From Massilia sp. UMI-21 (GTDB taxonomy: Bacteria > Pseudomonadota > Gammaproteobacteria > Burkholderiales > Burkholderiaceae_D), in contig CP063848.1 in NCBI GenBank assembly GCA_015277795.1, positions 3,100,001-3,164,000 on the forward strand: 64,000 nt of DNA. Reading direction: 5' to 3'. The notes below the pieces were generated by a model that did not search any database, was not told the DNA's origin, and saw nothing but the letters and a program-made list of their open reading frames with translations. A program made the position numbers and the translations under genes. This document shows, in pieces, positions 51,363 through 59,325 of this stretch (the stretch's first letter is position 1; each line of letters begins with the position of its first letter).

Positions 51363-52565
51363 ATGCACAGTTTCCTGTTCGCGACCGGTATCGAAGGCAG
51401 CTATCCCACGGTTGCCGGCCCCGATGGCGACGAACGCCGCGTCGATGAGATGGAAAAGACCGGCCACTACCTGCACTGGAAGGAAGACCTGGCCCTGGTC
51501 AAGGCGCTCGGGATCGACGCCCTGCGCTACGGACCGCCCTACTACAAGGTGCACACGGGGCCGGGCAGCTACGACTGGGATTTTACGGACGAGGTCTTCG
51601 CCGAGATCCGGCGCCTGGGCATCAAGCCGATCGTCGACCTGTGCCACTTCGGCCTGCCCGATTGGCTGGGCAACTTCCAGAATCCCGATTTCATCCCGTA
51701 TTTCACCGAGTATGCCGACGCTTTTGCCCGGCGCTATCCCTGGGTCGACCTGTACACGCCGATCAACGAGATCTACATCACCGCCAAGTTCTCGGCCCAC
51801 GAGGGATTGTGGAACGAGCGGCTAAGCTCGGAGCGCGCCTTCGTCACCGCGATCCGCAACCTGGCGCGGGCCAACATCCTGGCCACCGAGGCGATCATGA
51901 TGGTGCGGCCGGACGCCAAGTTCATCCAGAGCGAATCGTCCGAATACTTCCACCCCTGCGGGCCGGACGCCATGGAGGTGGCGCGCCACATGAACGAGCT
52001 GCGCTTCCTGGCGCTCGACCTCACCTACGGGCACGACGTGAGCGGGCGCATGTACGAATACCTGTTCGACCACGGCATGACGCGCAAGGACTACCATTTC
52101 TTCCTCAACCGCAGCGTCAAGCCGGTGTGCATCATGGGCAACGACTACTACGCCACCAACGAGCACCTGATCCATCCGGACGGCTCCACCTCGGCCTGCG
52201 AGCTGTTCGGCTACTACGTGATCACCCAGCAGTACTACCACCGCTACCGGATTCCGGTGATGCACACCGAAACCAATAACCGCGACACCGGCACCGGCGA
52301 GAAGGACGGCCGCGCCTGGCTCGAGAAGCAGTGGTCGAACCTGGTGCGCCTGAAGACCGACGGCGTGCCGATCCTGGGCTTTACCTGGTACAGCCTGGTC
52401 GACCAGGTCGACTGGGACAGCGCCCTCACCCTGGATGCCGGCAACGTCAACCAGTACGGCCTGTGCGACCTGCAGCGGCGCGTACGGCCGGTGGGCGAGG
52501 CCTACCGCGACCTGATCCAGACCTGGAAGCACCGGGTAGGGAACGAGTTCATGTACCTGCACTGA
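51363..52565 (+). CDS. GH1-like glycosidase (clan GH-A)
   Basis: A 400-residue cytoplasmic TIM-barrel glycosidase without a signal peptide. It resembles family 1 enzymes: RYGPPYYKVHTGPGSYDWDF, LCHFGLPDWLGNF and an acid/base motif YTPINEIYI (classic GH1 has TxNEP). The presumed nucleophile motif is VMHTETNNRDTG (classic GH1 has xTENG). Both Glu residues are kept but the surrounding motifs diverge, and the length is about 50 residues short of typical GH1. GGAG lies about eight bases before ATG 51363. Being 157 bases after galK on the same strand, it probably acts on imported galactosides or pectin oligosaccharides. Confidence 0.78.
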   Translation: MHSFLFATGIEGSYPTVAGPDGDERRVDEMEKTGHYLHWKEDLALVKALGIDALRYGPPYYKVHTGPGSYDWDFTDEVFAEIRRLGIKPIVDLCHFGLPDWLGNFQNPDFIPYFTEYADAFARRYPWVDLYTPINEIYITAKFSAHEGLWNERLSSERAFVTAIRNLARANILATEAIMMVRPDAKFIQSESSEYFHPCGPDAMEVARHMNELRFLALDLTYGHDVSGRMYEYLFDHGMTRKDYHFFLNRSVKPVCIMGNDYYATNEHLIHPDGSTSACELFGYYVITQQYYHRYRIPVMHTETNNRDTGTGEKDGRAWLEKQWSNLVRLKTDGVPILGFTWYSLVDQVDWDSALTLDAGNVNQYGLCDLQRRVRPVGEAYRDLIQTWKHRVGNEFMYLH

Positions 52566-52595
52566 AGACGCTGCGCGCCGCCGTCCAGCCCTTGT

Positions 52596-53474
52596 TCATG
52601 CGTCGGCGAACACCTGCGGCGGCAGGCCCGGCGTCTCGACGCGGAAGGCGAACAGGGCGCCGGCCAGCGGCTGTTCGGCGCGCTGCGCCGCCGACAGGCC
52701 TTTCCAGGCGGTGGTCACGTAGGCGGTGCGCAGGTCGTCGCCGCCGAAGGCCAGCTTGGTGATGTTCGTGCATGGGAAGTACACCGCGCCGACCAGGCGC
52801 CCGGCCGGGGTATAGCGCTCGATGCGGCCGGCCCCGAACAGGGCGATCCACAACTGGCCGTCGCGGTCGACCGCCATGCCGTCCGGGCGGCTGCCTTCCG
52901 GCAGCTGCAAAAAGAGCCGCTTGCCGGCCAGGCTGCCGTCGGGGCGCAGTTCGAAGGCGTAGACCCGGCGTCGCGGCGTGTCGGTGTGGTACAGGGTGCG
53001 GCCGTCCGGGCTGATGGCGGGGCCGTTGGTGATGATGTAGCCGTCGTCGGCGCGCGCCAGCACGCCATGGCGGTCGAGCCGGTACAGGGCGCCGCTCGGC
53101 TGCGCCTGCCCGTCGTCCATCGAGCCGAACCACAGGTTGCCGCCGGCGTCCACGTAGCCGTCGTTGAAGCGATTGCCCGGCAGCGCCTCCTCCACGTTGC
53201 GGAGCAGCGTGAAGGCGCCGCTCGCCTCGTCGAAGCGGTACAGGCCGTCCTCCAGCGCACATACCAGCCCGCCGTTCGAAGCCGGCACGACGAAGCCGGG
53301 CTGGCCCGGGGCTTCCCAGCTGCGTCGCTCGCTGCCGTCGGCCGCGCAGCGGTGGATGCGGCGGCCCTTGATGTCGACGAAATACACCGAGCGCGAGGCC
53401 GCATGCCACAACGCGCCCTCGCCCAGCTGCGCGCCGGCGTCCCAGATGCACTGGGGTTCCATGAGATTCTGCAT
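52596..53474 (-). CDS. SMP-30/gluconolactonase-family protein
   Basis: A 292-residue six-bladed propeller of the SMP-30/gluconolaconase/LRE family. Motifs: GAQLGEGALWHAASRSVYFVDIKG (with the metal-ligand Glu), NGGLVCALEDGLYRFD, NRFNDGYVDAGGNLWFGSM (conserved Asn) and RPDGMAVDRDGQLWIALF (metal-ligand Asp). The family hydrolyses sugar lactones. Candidate substrates here are aldonolactones from galactose, arabinose or rhamnose oxidation. Starts at 53483, 53474 and 53462 are all possible; none has a strong ribosome site. It converges with the GH1-like gene (30-base gap). Confidence 0.88.
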   Translation of the reverse strand: MQNLMEPQCIWDAGAQLGEGALWHAASRSVYFVDIKGRRIHRCAADGSERRSWEAPGQPGFVVPASNGGLVCALEDGLYRFDEASGAFTLLRNVEEALPGNRFNDGYVDAGGNLWFGSMDDGQAQPSGALYRLDRHGVLARADDGYIITNGPAISPDGRTLYHTDTPRRRVYAFELRPDGSLAGKRLFLQLPEGSRPDGMAVDRDGQLWIALFGAGRIERYTPAGRLVGAVYFPCTNITKLAFGGDDLRTAYVTTAWKGLSAAQRAEQPLAGALFAFRVETPGLPPQVFADA

Positions 53475-53540
53475 GGCCGCCATGGTAGTGCAAGCGCGTC
53501 GCCCGTTCAAGCACGGTCCAGCCGGGCGCCGTGGGGCCCG

Positions 53541-55157
53541 TCAGGCTGCGCGGCGCGCCTTGAGCCCGCGCGCCACGTCGCGCAGCACCTCGCGCGCCGC
53601 GTTGTGGCCGGGAGCGCCGGTGACGCCGCCGCCCGGATGGGTGCCCGAACCGCAGGTGTACAGTCCGGCAATGGGGCCGCGATAGTCGGCATGTCCCAGC
53701 ATCGGCCGCGCCGCGAACAGCTGGTCGAGCCCGAGCGCGCCGTGGAAGATGTCGCCGCCCACCAGGCCGAAGGTCCGCTCCAGGTCGAGCGGGCTCATGA
53801 TCTGCCGCCCCAGCACCGCGCGCCTGAAGTTGGGCGCGTAGCGGTCCACGGTATCGATCATCAGGTCGGCGACGTGCTCGCGGTGGGCGTCCCAGCTCTG
53901 CCCATCGGGAAGCACGGGCGCCACGTGCTGGCAGAACAGGCTGGCCACGTGCTGGCCCGACGGGGCCAGGCTGGGGTCGAGCGTGGACGGGATCAGCATT
54001 TCGACGATGGGTTCGCGCGACCAGCCGTGGGCGCGCGCGTCATGGTAGGCGCGCTCCATGTATTGCAGGCTGGGGGCGATGATGATACCGCTGCCGTGGT
54101 GCTCGGCCGGCGTCTTGCCAGGCAAGCAGCTGAAGCTGGGCAGCTCGGACAAGGCCACGTTCATGCGGAAGGTGCCGGAGCCGCAGCGCCAGGCCTGCAT
54201 GCGCCGCAAGAAATCCTCGGGCAGCGCGCCCGGATCGACCAGCCGGGTGTACAGCAGGCGCGGGTTCAGGTTCGACACCACCACCCGGGCGTCGAGGCGC
54301 TCGCCCTTCGCGGTGACGACGCCGCAGGCACGGCCCTGCGCCAGGAGCACCTCGTCGACGGCGCAGTCGGTGCGGATCTCCACCCCCAGCGCCCCGACCG
54401 CCTTCGCCATCGCCTGGGTGATCGCCCCCATGCCGCCGAGCGCGTGTCCCCATGCGCCTTTCTTGCCATTGACCTCACCGAACACGTGGTGCAGCAGCAC
54501 GTAGGCCGAACCGGGGGTGTAGGGACTGGCATAGTTGCCGACCACGCTGTCGAAACCGTAGGCGGCCTTGATCGGGGCGCTCTCGAACCAGCCGTCGAGG
54601 TAGTCGCCGGCCGACTTGGTGAACAGGTCGAGCAGTTCGCGCTGGCTGGCCAGCGACAGGCCGCGCATCCGGTTGCCCAGCTTGCCCGCCTTGATCAGCT
54701 CGGGCAGCACGCTGAGCCAGCCGCCCTGCACCCGGTTCGGCGGGGTCTGCAGCACCAGGTCGCGCAGCAGGTCGGCCGCCGCATCCAGGTGGCGGCCGTA
54801 GGCCTCCAGGCGATCGGCGTCGCGCTGCGAGAACCTGGCCACCTCGCTCGCGGTCTTGCCGGCGCCCAGCTTCAGGTAGCGGCTGTCGTCGAGCGGCAGG
54901 AAGTTGGACAGCGGCCGCTCGACGATGCGCAGGCCGTGTCCGGCCAGGTCCATGTCCTGGATCACCTTGGGGTTGAGCAGCGAGACCGTGTAGGCGGCCA
55001 CCGAGTTGCGAAAGCCCGGGTGGAATTCCTCGGTGACGGCGGCGCCGCCGACCACGCCGCGCCGCTCCAGCACCGTCACCTTCAGGCCGGCCCTGGCCAG
55101 GTAAAAGGCGCACACCAGGCCGTTATGCCCACCCCCGATGATGATCGCGTCGCGCAT
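53541..55157 (-). CDS. Phytoene-dehydrogenase-like FAD oxidoreductase
   Basis: A 538-residue flavoprotein of the CrtI/PYROXD2-like group. The N-terminal dinucleotide-binding motif is DAIIIGGGHNGLVCAFYLARAG followed by VTVLERRGVVGG. The C-terminal FAD motif is GLYTCGSGTHPGGGVTGAPGHNAA. The flank SSAYTVSLL-like region and GGMGAITQAMAKA are family-typical. Without crtB/crtE neighbours it is unlikely to be a carotenoid desaturase; bacterial homologues of this type are mostly uncharacterised. It stands 66 bases upstream of the SMP-30 gene on the same strand, so the two could be co-transcribed. Confidence 0.85.
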   Translation of the reverse strand: MRDAIIIGGGHNGLVCAFYLARAGLKVTVLERRGVVGGAAVTEEFHPGFRNSVAAYTVSLLNPKVIQDMDLAGHGLRIVERPLSNFLPLDDSRYLKLGAGKTASEVARFSQRDADRLEAYGRHLDAAADLLRDLVLQTPPNRVQGGWLSVLPELIKAGKLGNRMRGLSLASQRELLDLFTKSAGDYLDGWFESAPIKAAYGFDSVVGNYASPYTPGSAYVLLHHVFGEVNGKKGAWGHALGGMGAITQAMAKAVGALGVEIRTDCAVDEVLLAQGRACGVVTAKGERLDARVVVSNLNPRLLYTRLVDPGALPEDFLRRMQAWRCGSGTFRMNVALSELPSFSCLPGKTPAEHHGSGIIIAPSLQYMERAYHDARAHGWSREPIVEMLIPSTLDPSLAPSGQHVASLFCQHVAPVLPDGQSWDAHREHVADLMIDTVDRYAPNFRRAVLGRQIMSPLDLERTFGLVGGDIFHGALGLDQLFAARPMLGHADYRGPIAGLYTCGSGTHPGGGVTGAPGHNAAREVLRDVARGLKARRAA

Positions 55158-55317
55158 CCGGTTTCTCCTCAGATAACACGGGCATTATGTCCCAAGGGCA
55201 GCTTGCATGCACCTCGTAGAGTCGCGAGGTGCTGCCGGCGGTCGCAGGAAGCCGGCGGGCCTGAAGCATGCCCGCCTGTGTGGAGACCCCTGAGACATCC
55301 CCCCTGGCCATGACGGA

Positions 55318-55842
55318 TTACAAGACTTTATCTTTCACGACCTTGTATTTCGCAAAATTCTTCCAGCTTCCGTCCTTTTGCATCGAGTCCAGGACAAAAG
55401 TCCATTCACCGGATTCAGGATGAAAGGTAAAGGTATCCCGGAACTGCCCACTCTTGTATGGGAAAGTGAACACCAGGGTATTGTTCTCGATGTGACCAGT
55501 CCCATGAGGAATCGAGCCCTTGGCGCCGAAACTGTCCAGCCAGTGAACGATGAGGGTTTTGCTTGCCTGATCGTATCCAATCGAGACATTGGCCGCATAT
55601 TCTGCCGGGACTTGCACGTCTTGCATCCGCAGTTCGGTGAAGGCGCCCAACAGAGTCGGGTTGGCCTGCATGGAATAGGTGACGGGTTGGCCCAGGACTT
55701 CACCAAGCATCGTCCACTTGCCGTCCAGTTTTTGCAGGAGATCCGGACGGGCTGCCTTGTCCTGTGCGTGTGCAATGGCAGTGCAAGACAACAGCAAGAG
55801 ACAGCAAACGGTGTTGTTGAACTTTGCGCGCAAGGGATGCAT
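55318..55842 (-). CDS. DUF1579-like secreted lipocalin-type protein
   Basis: A 174-residue exported protein. The signal peptide MHPLRAKFNNTVCCLLLLSC ends near AHAQD, and a calycin-like beta-barrel follows (KLDGKWTMLGEVLGQPVTYSM, TLIVHWLDSFG, TFHPESGEWTFVLDSMQKDG). The sequence resembles DUF1579/heme-binding-like domains found in many secreted bacterial proteins of unknown role. Sampled GC here is about 48%, far below the neighbours at about 70%, which marks the left edge of a transferred segment. Confidence 0.75.
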   Translation of the reverse strand: MHPLRAKFNNTVCCLLLLSCTAIAHAQDKAARPDLLQKLDGKWTMLGEVLGQPVTYSMQANPTLLGAFTELRMQDVQVPAEYAANVSIGYDQASKTLIVHWLDSFGAKGSIPHGTGHIENNTLVFTFPYKSGQFRDTFTFHPESGEWTFVLDSMQKDGSWKNFAKYKVVKDKVL

Positions 55843-55921
55843 TTTTTGGTTGGCAGTTATTACGTTATTTTAGGTAGGCGACCGAGCGATTCTGGCCGGA
55901 CCCGGTCGTTGGCCGAGGATA

Positions 55922-56130
55922 TCAGGCCGGCGGCACGGAAAATTCGCCAAATGTCACGACCGGCTGGAAGCGCCTGGAGCTGATAGCCGCCTCGTATTGC
56001 ACGGTTTCGACTTTCCACTGGTTGGTCAGCAGCTGCAGGCACCCGTTGATCGGCCAGCCGGCGCCCACCCGCGAAAACCGATAATTGCGATACCGATGCA
56101 CACGTGCACCGTCAGTGCAATCCCTTCAAG
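55922..56130 (-). pseudogene. Possible C-terminal gene remnant
   Basis: About 69 codons without a stop and with plausible amino-acid content (GAGWPINGCLQLLTNQ, EAAISSRRFQPVVTFGEFS) end in TGA at 55922-55924. There is no ATG and no ribosome-binding site. I cannot name the family. It may simply be a chance open frame. Confidence 0.25.
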
Positions 56131-56215
56131 TTTCGAGCTGGATCGTTTCAGTTGAAAGTCAAACACATGGCCTCCTATGATGTCAGTCAAGCCGAGGTCC
56201 GCTCCCGGGAGGTGC

Positions 56216-56244
56216 GCGGACATACTGTTGTGGCCGCATCCGAC
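56216..56244. repeat. Third, partial copy of the 48-base dispersed repeat
   Basis: GCGGACATACTGTTGTGG then CCGCATCCGAC aligns without gaps to the core of the copy at 58349-58377, 23 of 29 bases identical. Confidence 0.5.
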
Positions 56245-56291
56245 ACAAACCGCTCACTCGCGCCTGCGAATGATCTCGCCAGCCTGTTCCC

Positions 56292-56603
56292 TTAGCCGCG
56301 AGCTACCGATATCAGGAGGTCGGCAACGACGTCACCGCGAACTGGGCCATCTACAAGCTCAGAGCATTCACGCATCTGATTTCGCAGCTCGACCATGCGG
56401 GCAGTAGGCTCGGCCTGCGTGGCCCAGAAGAGTTCGGACGGCCATTGGGCATACGCAAAATAGTGGCCGTCGTCGCATCGATGCAAACGCGACCCGAGAC
56501 CGCCCCGCTCATCGCGTATAAGTTTGGTGAGTTCCAGCCAGGCGTGCTCAAAGTCTGGCTCACGACCAGAGGCTACTTTCCATCTGAAGTAAATTGCATA
56601 CAT
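56292..56603 (-). CDS. Antibiotic-biosynthesis-monooxygenase (ABM) domain protein
   Basis: A 103-residue dimeric alpha/beta-barrel-type protein. The pattern is YAIYFRWKVASGREPDFEHAW (first strand and helix), LGSRLHRCDDGHYFAYAQW (central strands) and a C-terminal LVDGPVRGDVVADLLISV. ABM domains occur in small monooxygenases, heme-degrading enzymes and quinol oxidases. The presence of a His-Tyr pair (GHYFAYAQW) is typical of uncharacterised ABM proteins. ATG 56603 aligns with the domain start. The IS1182-type element begins 60 bases upstream and may have displaced its promoter. Confidence 0.78.
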   Translation of the reverse strand: MYAIYFRWKVASGREPDFEHAWLELTKLIRDERGGLGSRLHRCDDGHYFAYAQWPSELFWATQAEPTARMVELRNQMRECSELVDGPVRGDVVADLLISVARG

Positions 56604-56662
56604 AATGTTTTGTCGGATTGTGGCCGACTTCGGGCGTTGCAAATGACCATTCATGTCCCAGC

Positions 56663-58338
56663 CCTGTGTAAAAACGCAGGACCGTGTAAACGAACCCGGC
56701 TGGGTTAACGTTGAGGGAGTATCTCATCACCGGGGTGCCAAATGAAGCGCTTTATCGAAGGCGAAGACCGTGGGCAAGGCACGCTACTGCCAGAGCACCT
56801 GGATGACTACGTCACCGAAAACAACCCGGTTCGGGTGGTCGACGTATTCGTCGATGAGCTTGACCTGGCCAGTCTGGGTTTTGCGCGGGTGATACCTGCA
56901 AAGACTGGCAGGCCAGCGTACCACCCGGCTGTACTACTCAAGCTCTACATCTACGGCTACCTGAACCGCATCCAGTCGAGCCGCAGGCTCGAGCGCGAAG
57001 CGCAGCGCAACGTCGAGCTGATGTGGCTGACCAGGCGCCTGACCCCGGACTTCAAGACGATAGCGAACTTCCGCAAGGACAACGGCAAAGCCATTCGTAA
57101 TGTCTGCAGGCAGTTCGTCGTCTTGTGCCAGCAGCTGGATCTGTTCTCGGATGCAGTGGTGGCGATCGACGGCAGCAAGTTCAAGGCCGTCAACAGCAGC
57201 GACCGCAACTTCACTGACGCCAAGCTCAAGCGCAGGATGACGGAGATCGAAGCGAACATCAGCCGCTACCTGACCGAACTCGACACGGCAGACCGGCAGG
57301 AGCCGGCTACTGCACAAGCGAAAAGCGTTCGCCTGAACGACAAGATCGCAGCGTTGAAATCACAAATGGCTACGCTCAAGGAAATCGAAGCGAAGCTGGA
57401 AAAGACTGGAGAAACGCAGATCTCGCTCACCGATCCGGATTCTCGCTCGATGATGACGCGCGGCTCAGGCATCGTTGGCTATAACGTGCAAACAGCGGTC
57501 GATGCCAAACACCATTTGATTGTCGAGCACGAGGTCACTAACAATGGCAGCGACCGCGATCAATTGTCTGGCATGGCCAAGAAGGCCCGCGCAGCGATCG
57601 GTACGGCGACATTGACAGCGATTGCCGACCGAGGCTACTTCAAGGGCGAGGAAATCCTGGCCTGTCATGAGGCGGGCATACGTGCTTTGGTGCCGCCTAC
57701 GAAGACTTCCGGGGCCAAGGCCGATGGCCGGTTCGACAAGGCCGACTTCATCTACGATTCCGAAAAGAACGAGTACCGCTGCCCGGCTGGCGAAGCCTTG
57801 ATATGGCGATTTTCCAGCGTCGAAAAAGGCATGACGAATCACCGCTACTGGAGCTCGAACTGCAAGGGCTGCCCGCTCAAGGACAAGTGCACGCCGAGCA
57901 CTCAGCGGCGCGTGACGCGCTGGGAACATCAGGATGTGCTCGACGACATGCAGGCACGTCTTGAACAGACGCCCGACGCCATGCGCATCCGGCGTTCAAC
58001 CGTCGAGCATCCCTATGCCACGATCAAGGCATGGATGGGATCCACACACTTTCTAACGAAAGGCCTGGAACGTGTGAAGATCGAAATGAGCTTGCATGTG
58101 CTGGCTTACAACTTTAGTCGTTTGCTCGCGCTGCTTGGCATGCAGGGAATGCTGGCGGCGATTAGGGCGTATGCCCGTTTTCTGCCGCCAATCGGGCTGT
58201 TTGGAGCGTTCTTGCTGCTGGTCTTGCCGAGGACTGGAAAACGGGGCGGCCAAGGCTATGGCGCTTCTATAAGCTTTTGGATAGGCCGTGAGCCGTACTA
58301 TTCGGCTTACGGATCCAGTTAATGAGTTTTTACACAGG
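56663..58338 (+). mobile_element. Intact IS1182-family insertion sequence
   Basis: A single transposase gene is framed by inverted ends: CCTGTGTAAAAAC at 56663-56675 and its complement GTTTTTACACAGG at 58326-58338. The symmetry continues outward as CCCAG and CTGGG with one extra C on the left. Size is about 1.68 kb, normal for the family. I cannot define a target duplication with confidence. Confidence 0.85.
56742..58322 (+). CDS. IS1182-family transposase
   Basis: A 526-residue DDE transposase. The N-terminal region (MKRFIEGEDRGQGTLLPEHL) has RPAYHPAVLLKLYIYGYLNR and LTPDFKTIANFRKDN, both hallmarks of the family. Catalytic acids are expected at AIDGSKFKAV (first Asp), TAIADRGYFKGEE (second Asp) and STVEHPYATIK (Glu). 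A coiled-coil insertion sits around 160-225 and a Cys-rich zinc-like patch at CKGCPLKDKC. The frame is complete, so the element may still be active. Confidence 0.93.
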   Translation: MKRFIEGEDRGQGTLLPEHLDDYVTENNPVRVVDVFVDELDLASLGFARVIPAKTGRPAYHPAVLLKLYIYGYLNRIQSSRRLEREAQRNVELMWLTRRLTPDFKTIANFRKDNGKAIRNVCRQFVVLCQQLDLFSDAVVAIDGSKFKAVNSSDRNFTDAKLKRRMTEIEANISRYLTELDTADRQEPATAQAKSVRLNDKIAALKSQMATLKEIEAKLEKTGETQISLTDPDSRSMMTRGSGIVGYNVQTAVDAKHHLIVEHEVTNNGSDRDQLSGMAKKARAAIGTATLTAIADRGYFKGEEILACHEAGIRALVPPTKTSGAKADGRFDKADFIYDSEKNEYRCPAGEALIWRFSSVEKGMTNHRYWSSNCKGCPLKDKCTPSTQRRVTRWEHQDVLDDMQARLEQTPDAMRIRRSTVEHPYATIKAWMGSTHFLTKGLERVKIEMSLHVLAYNFSRLLALLGMQGMLAAIRAYARFLPPIGLFGAFLLLVLPRTGKRGGQGYGASISFWIGREPYYSAYGSS

Positions 58339-58343
58339 CTGGG

Positions 58344-58391
58344 CCGCTTGCGGACATATTGTAAAAGCCGCTTCCGACTCGTAGCGGACGT
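58344..58391. repeat. 48-base dispersed repeat, copy A
   Basis: It begins CCGCTTGCGGACATATTGTA and ends TAGCGGACGT, immediately after the right end of the IS1182-type element. It aligns without gaps to 59247-59294. Confidence 0.6.
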
Positions 58392-58394
58392 CAT

Positions 58395-59069
58395 TTACAC
58401 TGTCGGCTCCTTCAATGCAGCCAGGTATCGCTGGTAGCTTCCGACTACGTCATCGTACATTTCCGTAGTCTTCTTTAAGTACGACGGATGATCGGCGTTA
58501 ATGAAGAGTCGTCCGCCGGCCTCGTGCACCCGTGGAGCAACTCGTCGGATTGCGGGATAAAGGTGTTGTTTGATTGCTCTATAGGTTCCTCCGCACACGA
58601 CAACCTGCGGATGAATCAGTTCGATCTGCTCGCGCAAAAAGATAGCGTCGCGTACAGCGGCATGCTCTACCGCTTTAGTAGCTCTCGCACCTCCTGCAGT
58701 CTTTTTCAGGTTAATAAAGGCACAGGGGAGTAACGCCGTCTTCCTGTTCTTGTGCGCGACGTCGAAGCTTGGCAAAGTTACGGCCGTGGCGTGGAGAAGT
58801 CCATGTGCCCAACGCCCGACGTTGTGGAAAGTGGGGCGATCCCATAGCTTGCTAGATGGATGTGTCGTGCACGCTTTGTGAATTAGCGCTGCCATGCTGC
58901 CAGCGTAGCCGTTCGTTTCCCGAAGGATGAAAAGAATCCGCGTGCCGGCGTGGATCCACTTGGCCGGATCGATAATACCGTCCTCGACAAAGTGATCCTG
59001 AAAATCGGTACTGCTGGCGCGCCATCTCGAAAAAAGGTCTGTTGCTGCGGCGGGATAGTCTTTGGTCAT
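58395..59069 (-). CDS. Hypothetical protein, possibly uracil-DNA-glycosylase-like fold
   Basis: A 224-residue soluble protein I cannot place firmly. It has an early hydrophobic strand with polar tip (GTRILFILRETNGYAGSM), a central segment LLPCAFINLKKTAGG and a later strand QVVVCGGTYRAIKQHL. It ends with FINADHPSYLKKTTEMYDDVV. A strand-loop near the N-terminus, an asparagine-rich middle and a late His-Pro loop recall the uracil-DNA-glycosylase-like superfamily, but the match is weak. ATG 59069 has GAGA-type spacing; an upstream extension to 59171 is less convincing. Sampled GC is about 53%, and it is bracketed by two copies of a 48-base repeat, so it is probably acquired. Confidence 0.65.
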   Translation of the reverse strand: MTKDYPAAATDLFSRWRASSTDFQDHFVEDGIIDPAKWIHAGTRILFILRETNGYAGSMAALIHKACTTHPSSKLWDRPTFHNVGRWAHGLLHATAVTLPSFDVAHKNRKTALLPCAFINLKKTAGGARATKAVEHAAVRDAIFLREQIELIHPQVVVCGGTYRAIKQHLYPAIRRVAPRVHEAGGRLFINADHPSYLKKTTEMYDDVVGSYQRYLAALKEPTV

Positions 59070-59246
59070 CAGTTCTCTGTATTCGGTGTGCCCAACAGGA
59101 AAACGAAAGGGGCGCCTTCGGGATCGCCATACTCGAAGAAGCGCATCGTTTTCCTTATACATGAGTTCCAATGGTTGGAAAGATTATCGGAAAGCCTGGC
59201 TGGAAAATGCGTGCATTGTCACTTCGTCGGGAAGTCGGCTCCTGGT

Positions 59247-59294
59247 CCGTTTGCGGACGTTTTGTAGTGGCTGCTTCCGCCCCTTTGCGGAGCT
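59247..59294. repeat. 48-base dispersed repeat, copy B
   Basis: It begins CCGTTTGCGGACGTTTTGTA and includes GCTGCTTCCG and GCGGAG near its end. It is the same length as copy A and in the same orientation. Confidence 0.6.
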
Positions 59295-59325
59295 GACAAA
59301 CAGCCTCCCGTGCAGTCCTGTCGGA

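Larger units (their letters stand above)
55843..56291. other. Gene-poor region with possible gene remnant and a repeat copy
   Basis: No intact gene is visible in 449 bases. A minus-strand frame ending at 55922 has a protein-like tail (FSRVGAGWPINGCLQLLTNQ then WKVETVQYEAAISSRRFQ). It runs up to an in-frame stop near 56133 and lacks a credible start, so it is probably the 3' end of a decayed gene. Bases 56216-56244 are one copy of the repeat that also occurs at 58344 and 59247. Confidence 0.35.

Noticed and set aside
52986..55313. Plus-strand open frame of 775 codons
   Set aside because: Antisense to the SMP-30 and FAD oxidoreductase genes, both of which have clear family motifs.
55860..56042. 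Short minus-strand frame of 60 codons
   Set aside because: Arg/Ala-rich and overlapping a better, though still weak, candidate frame; no ribosome site.
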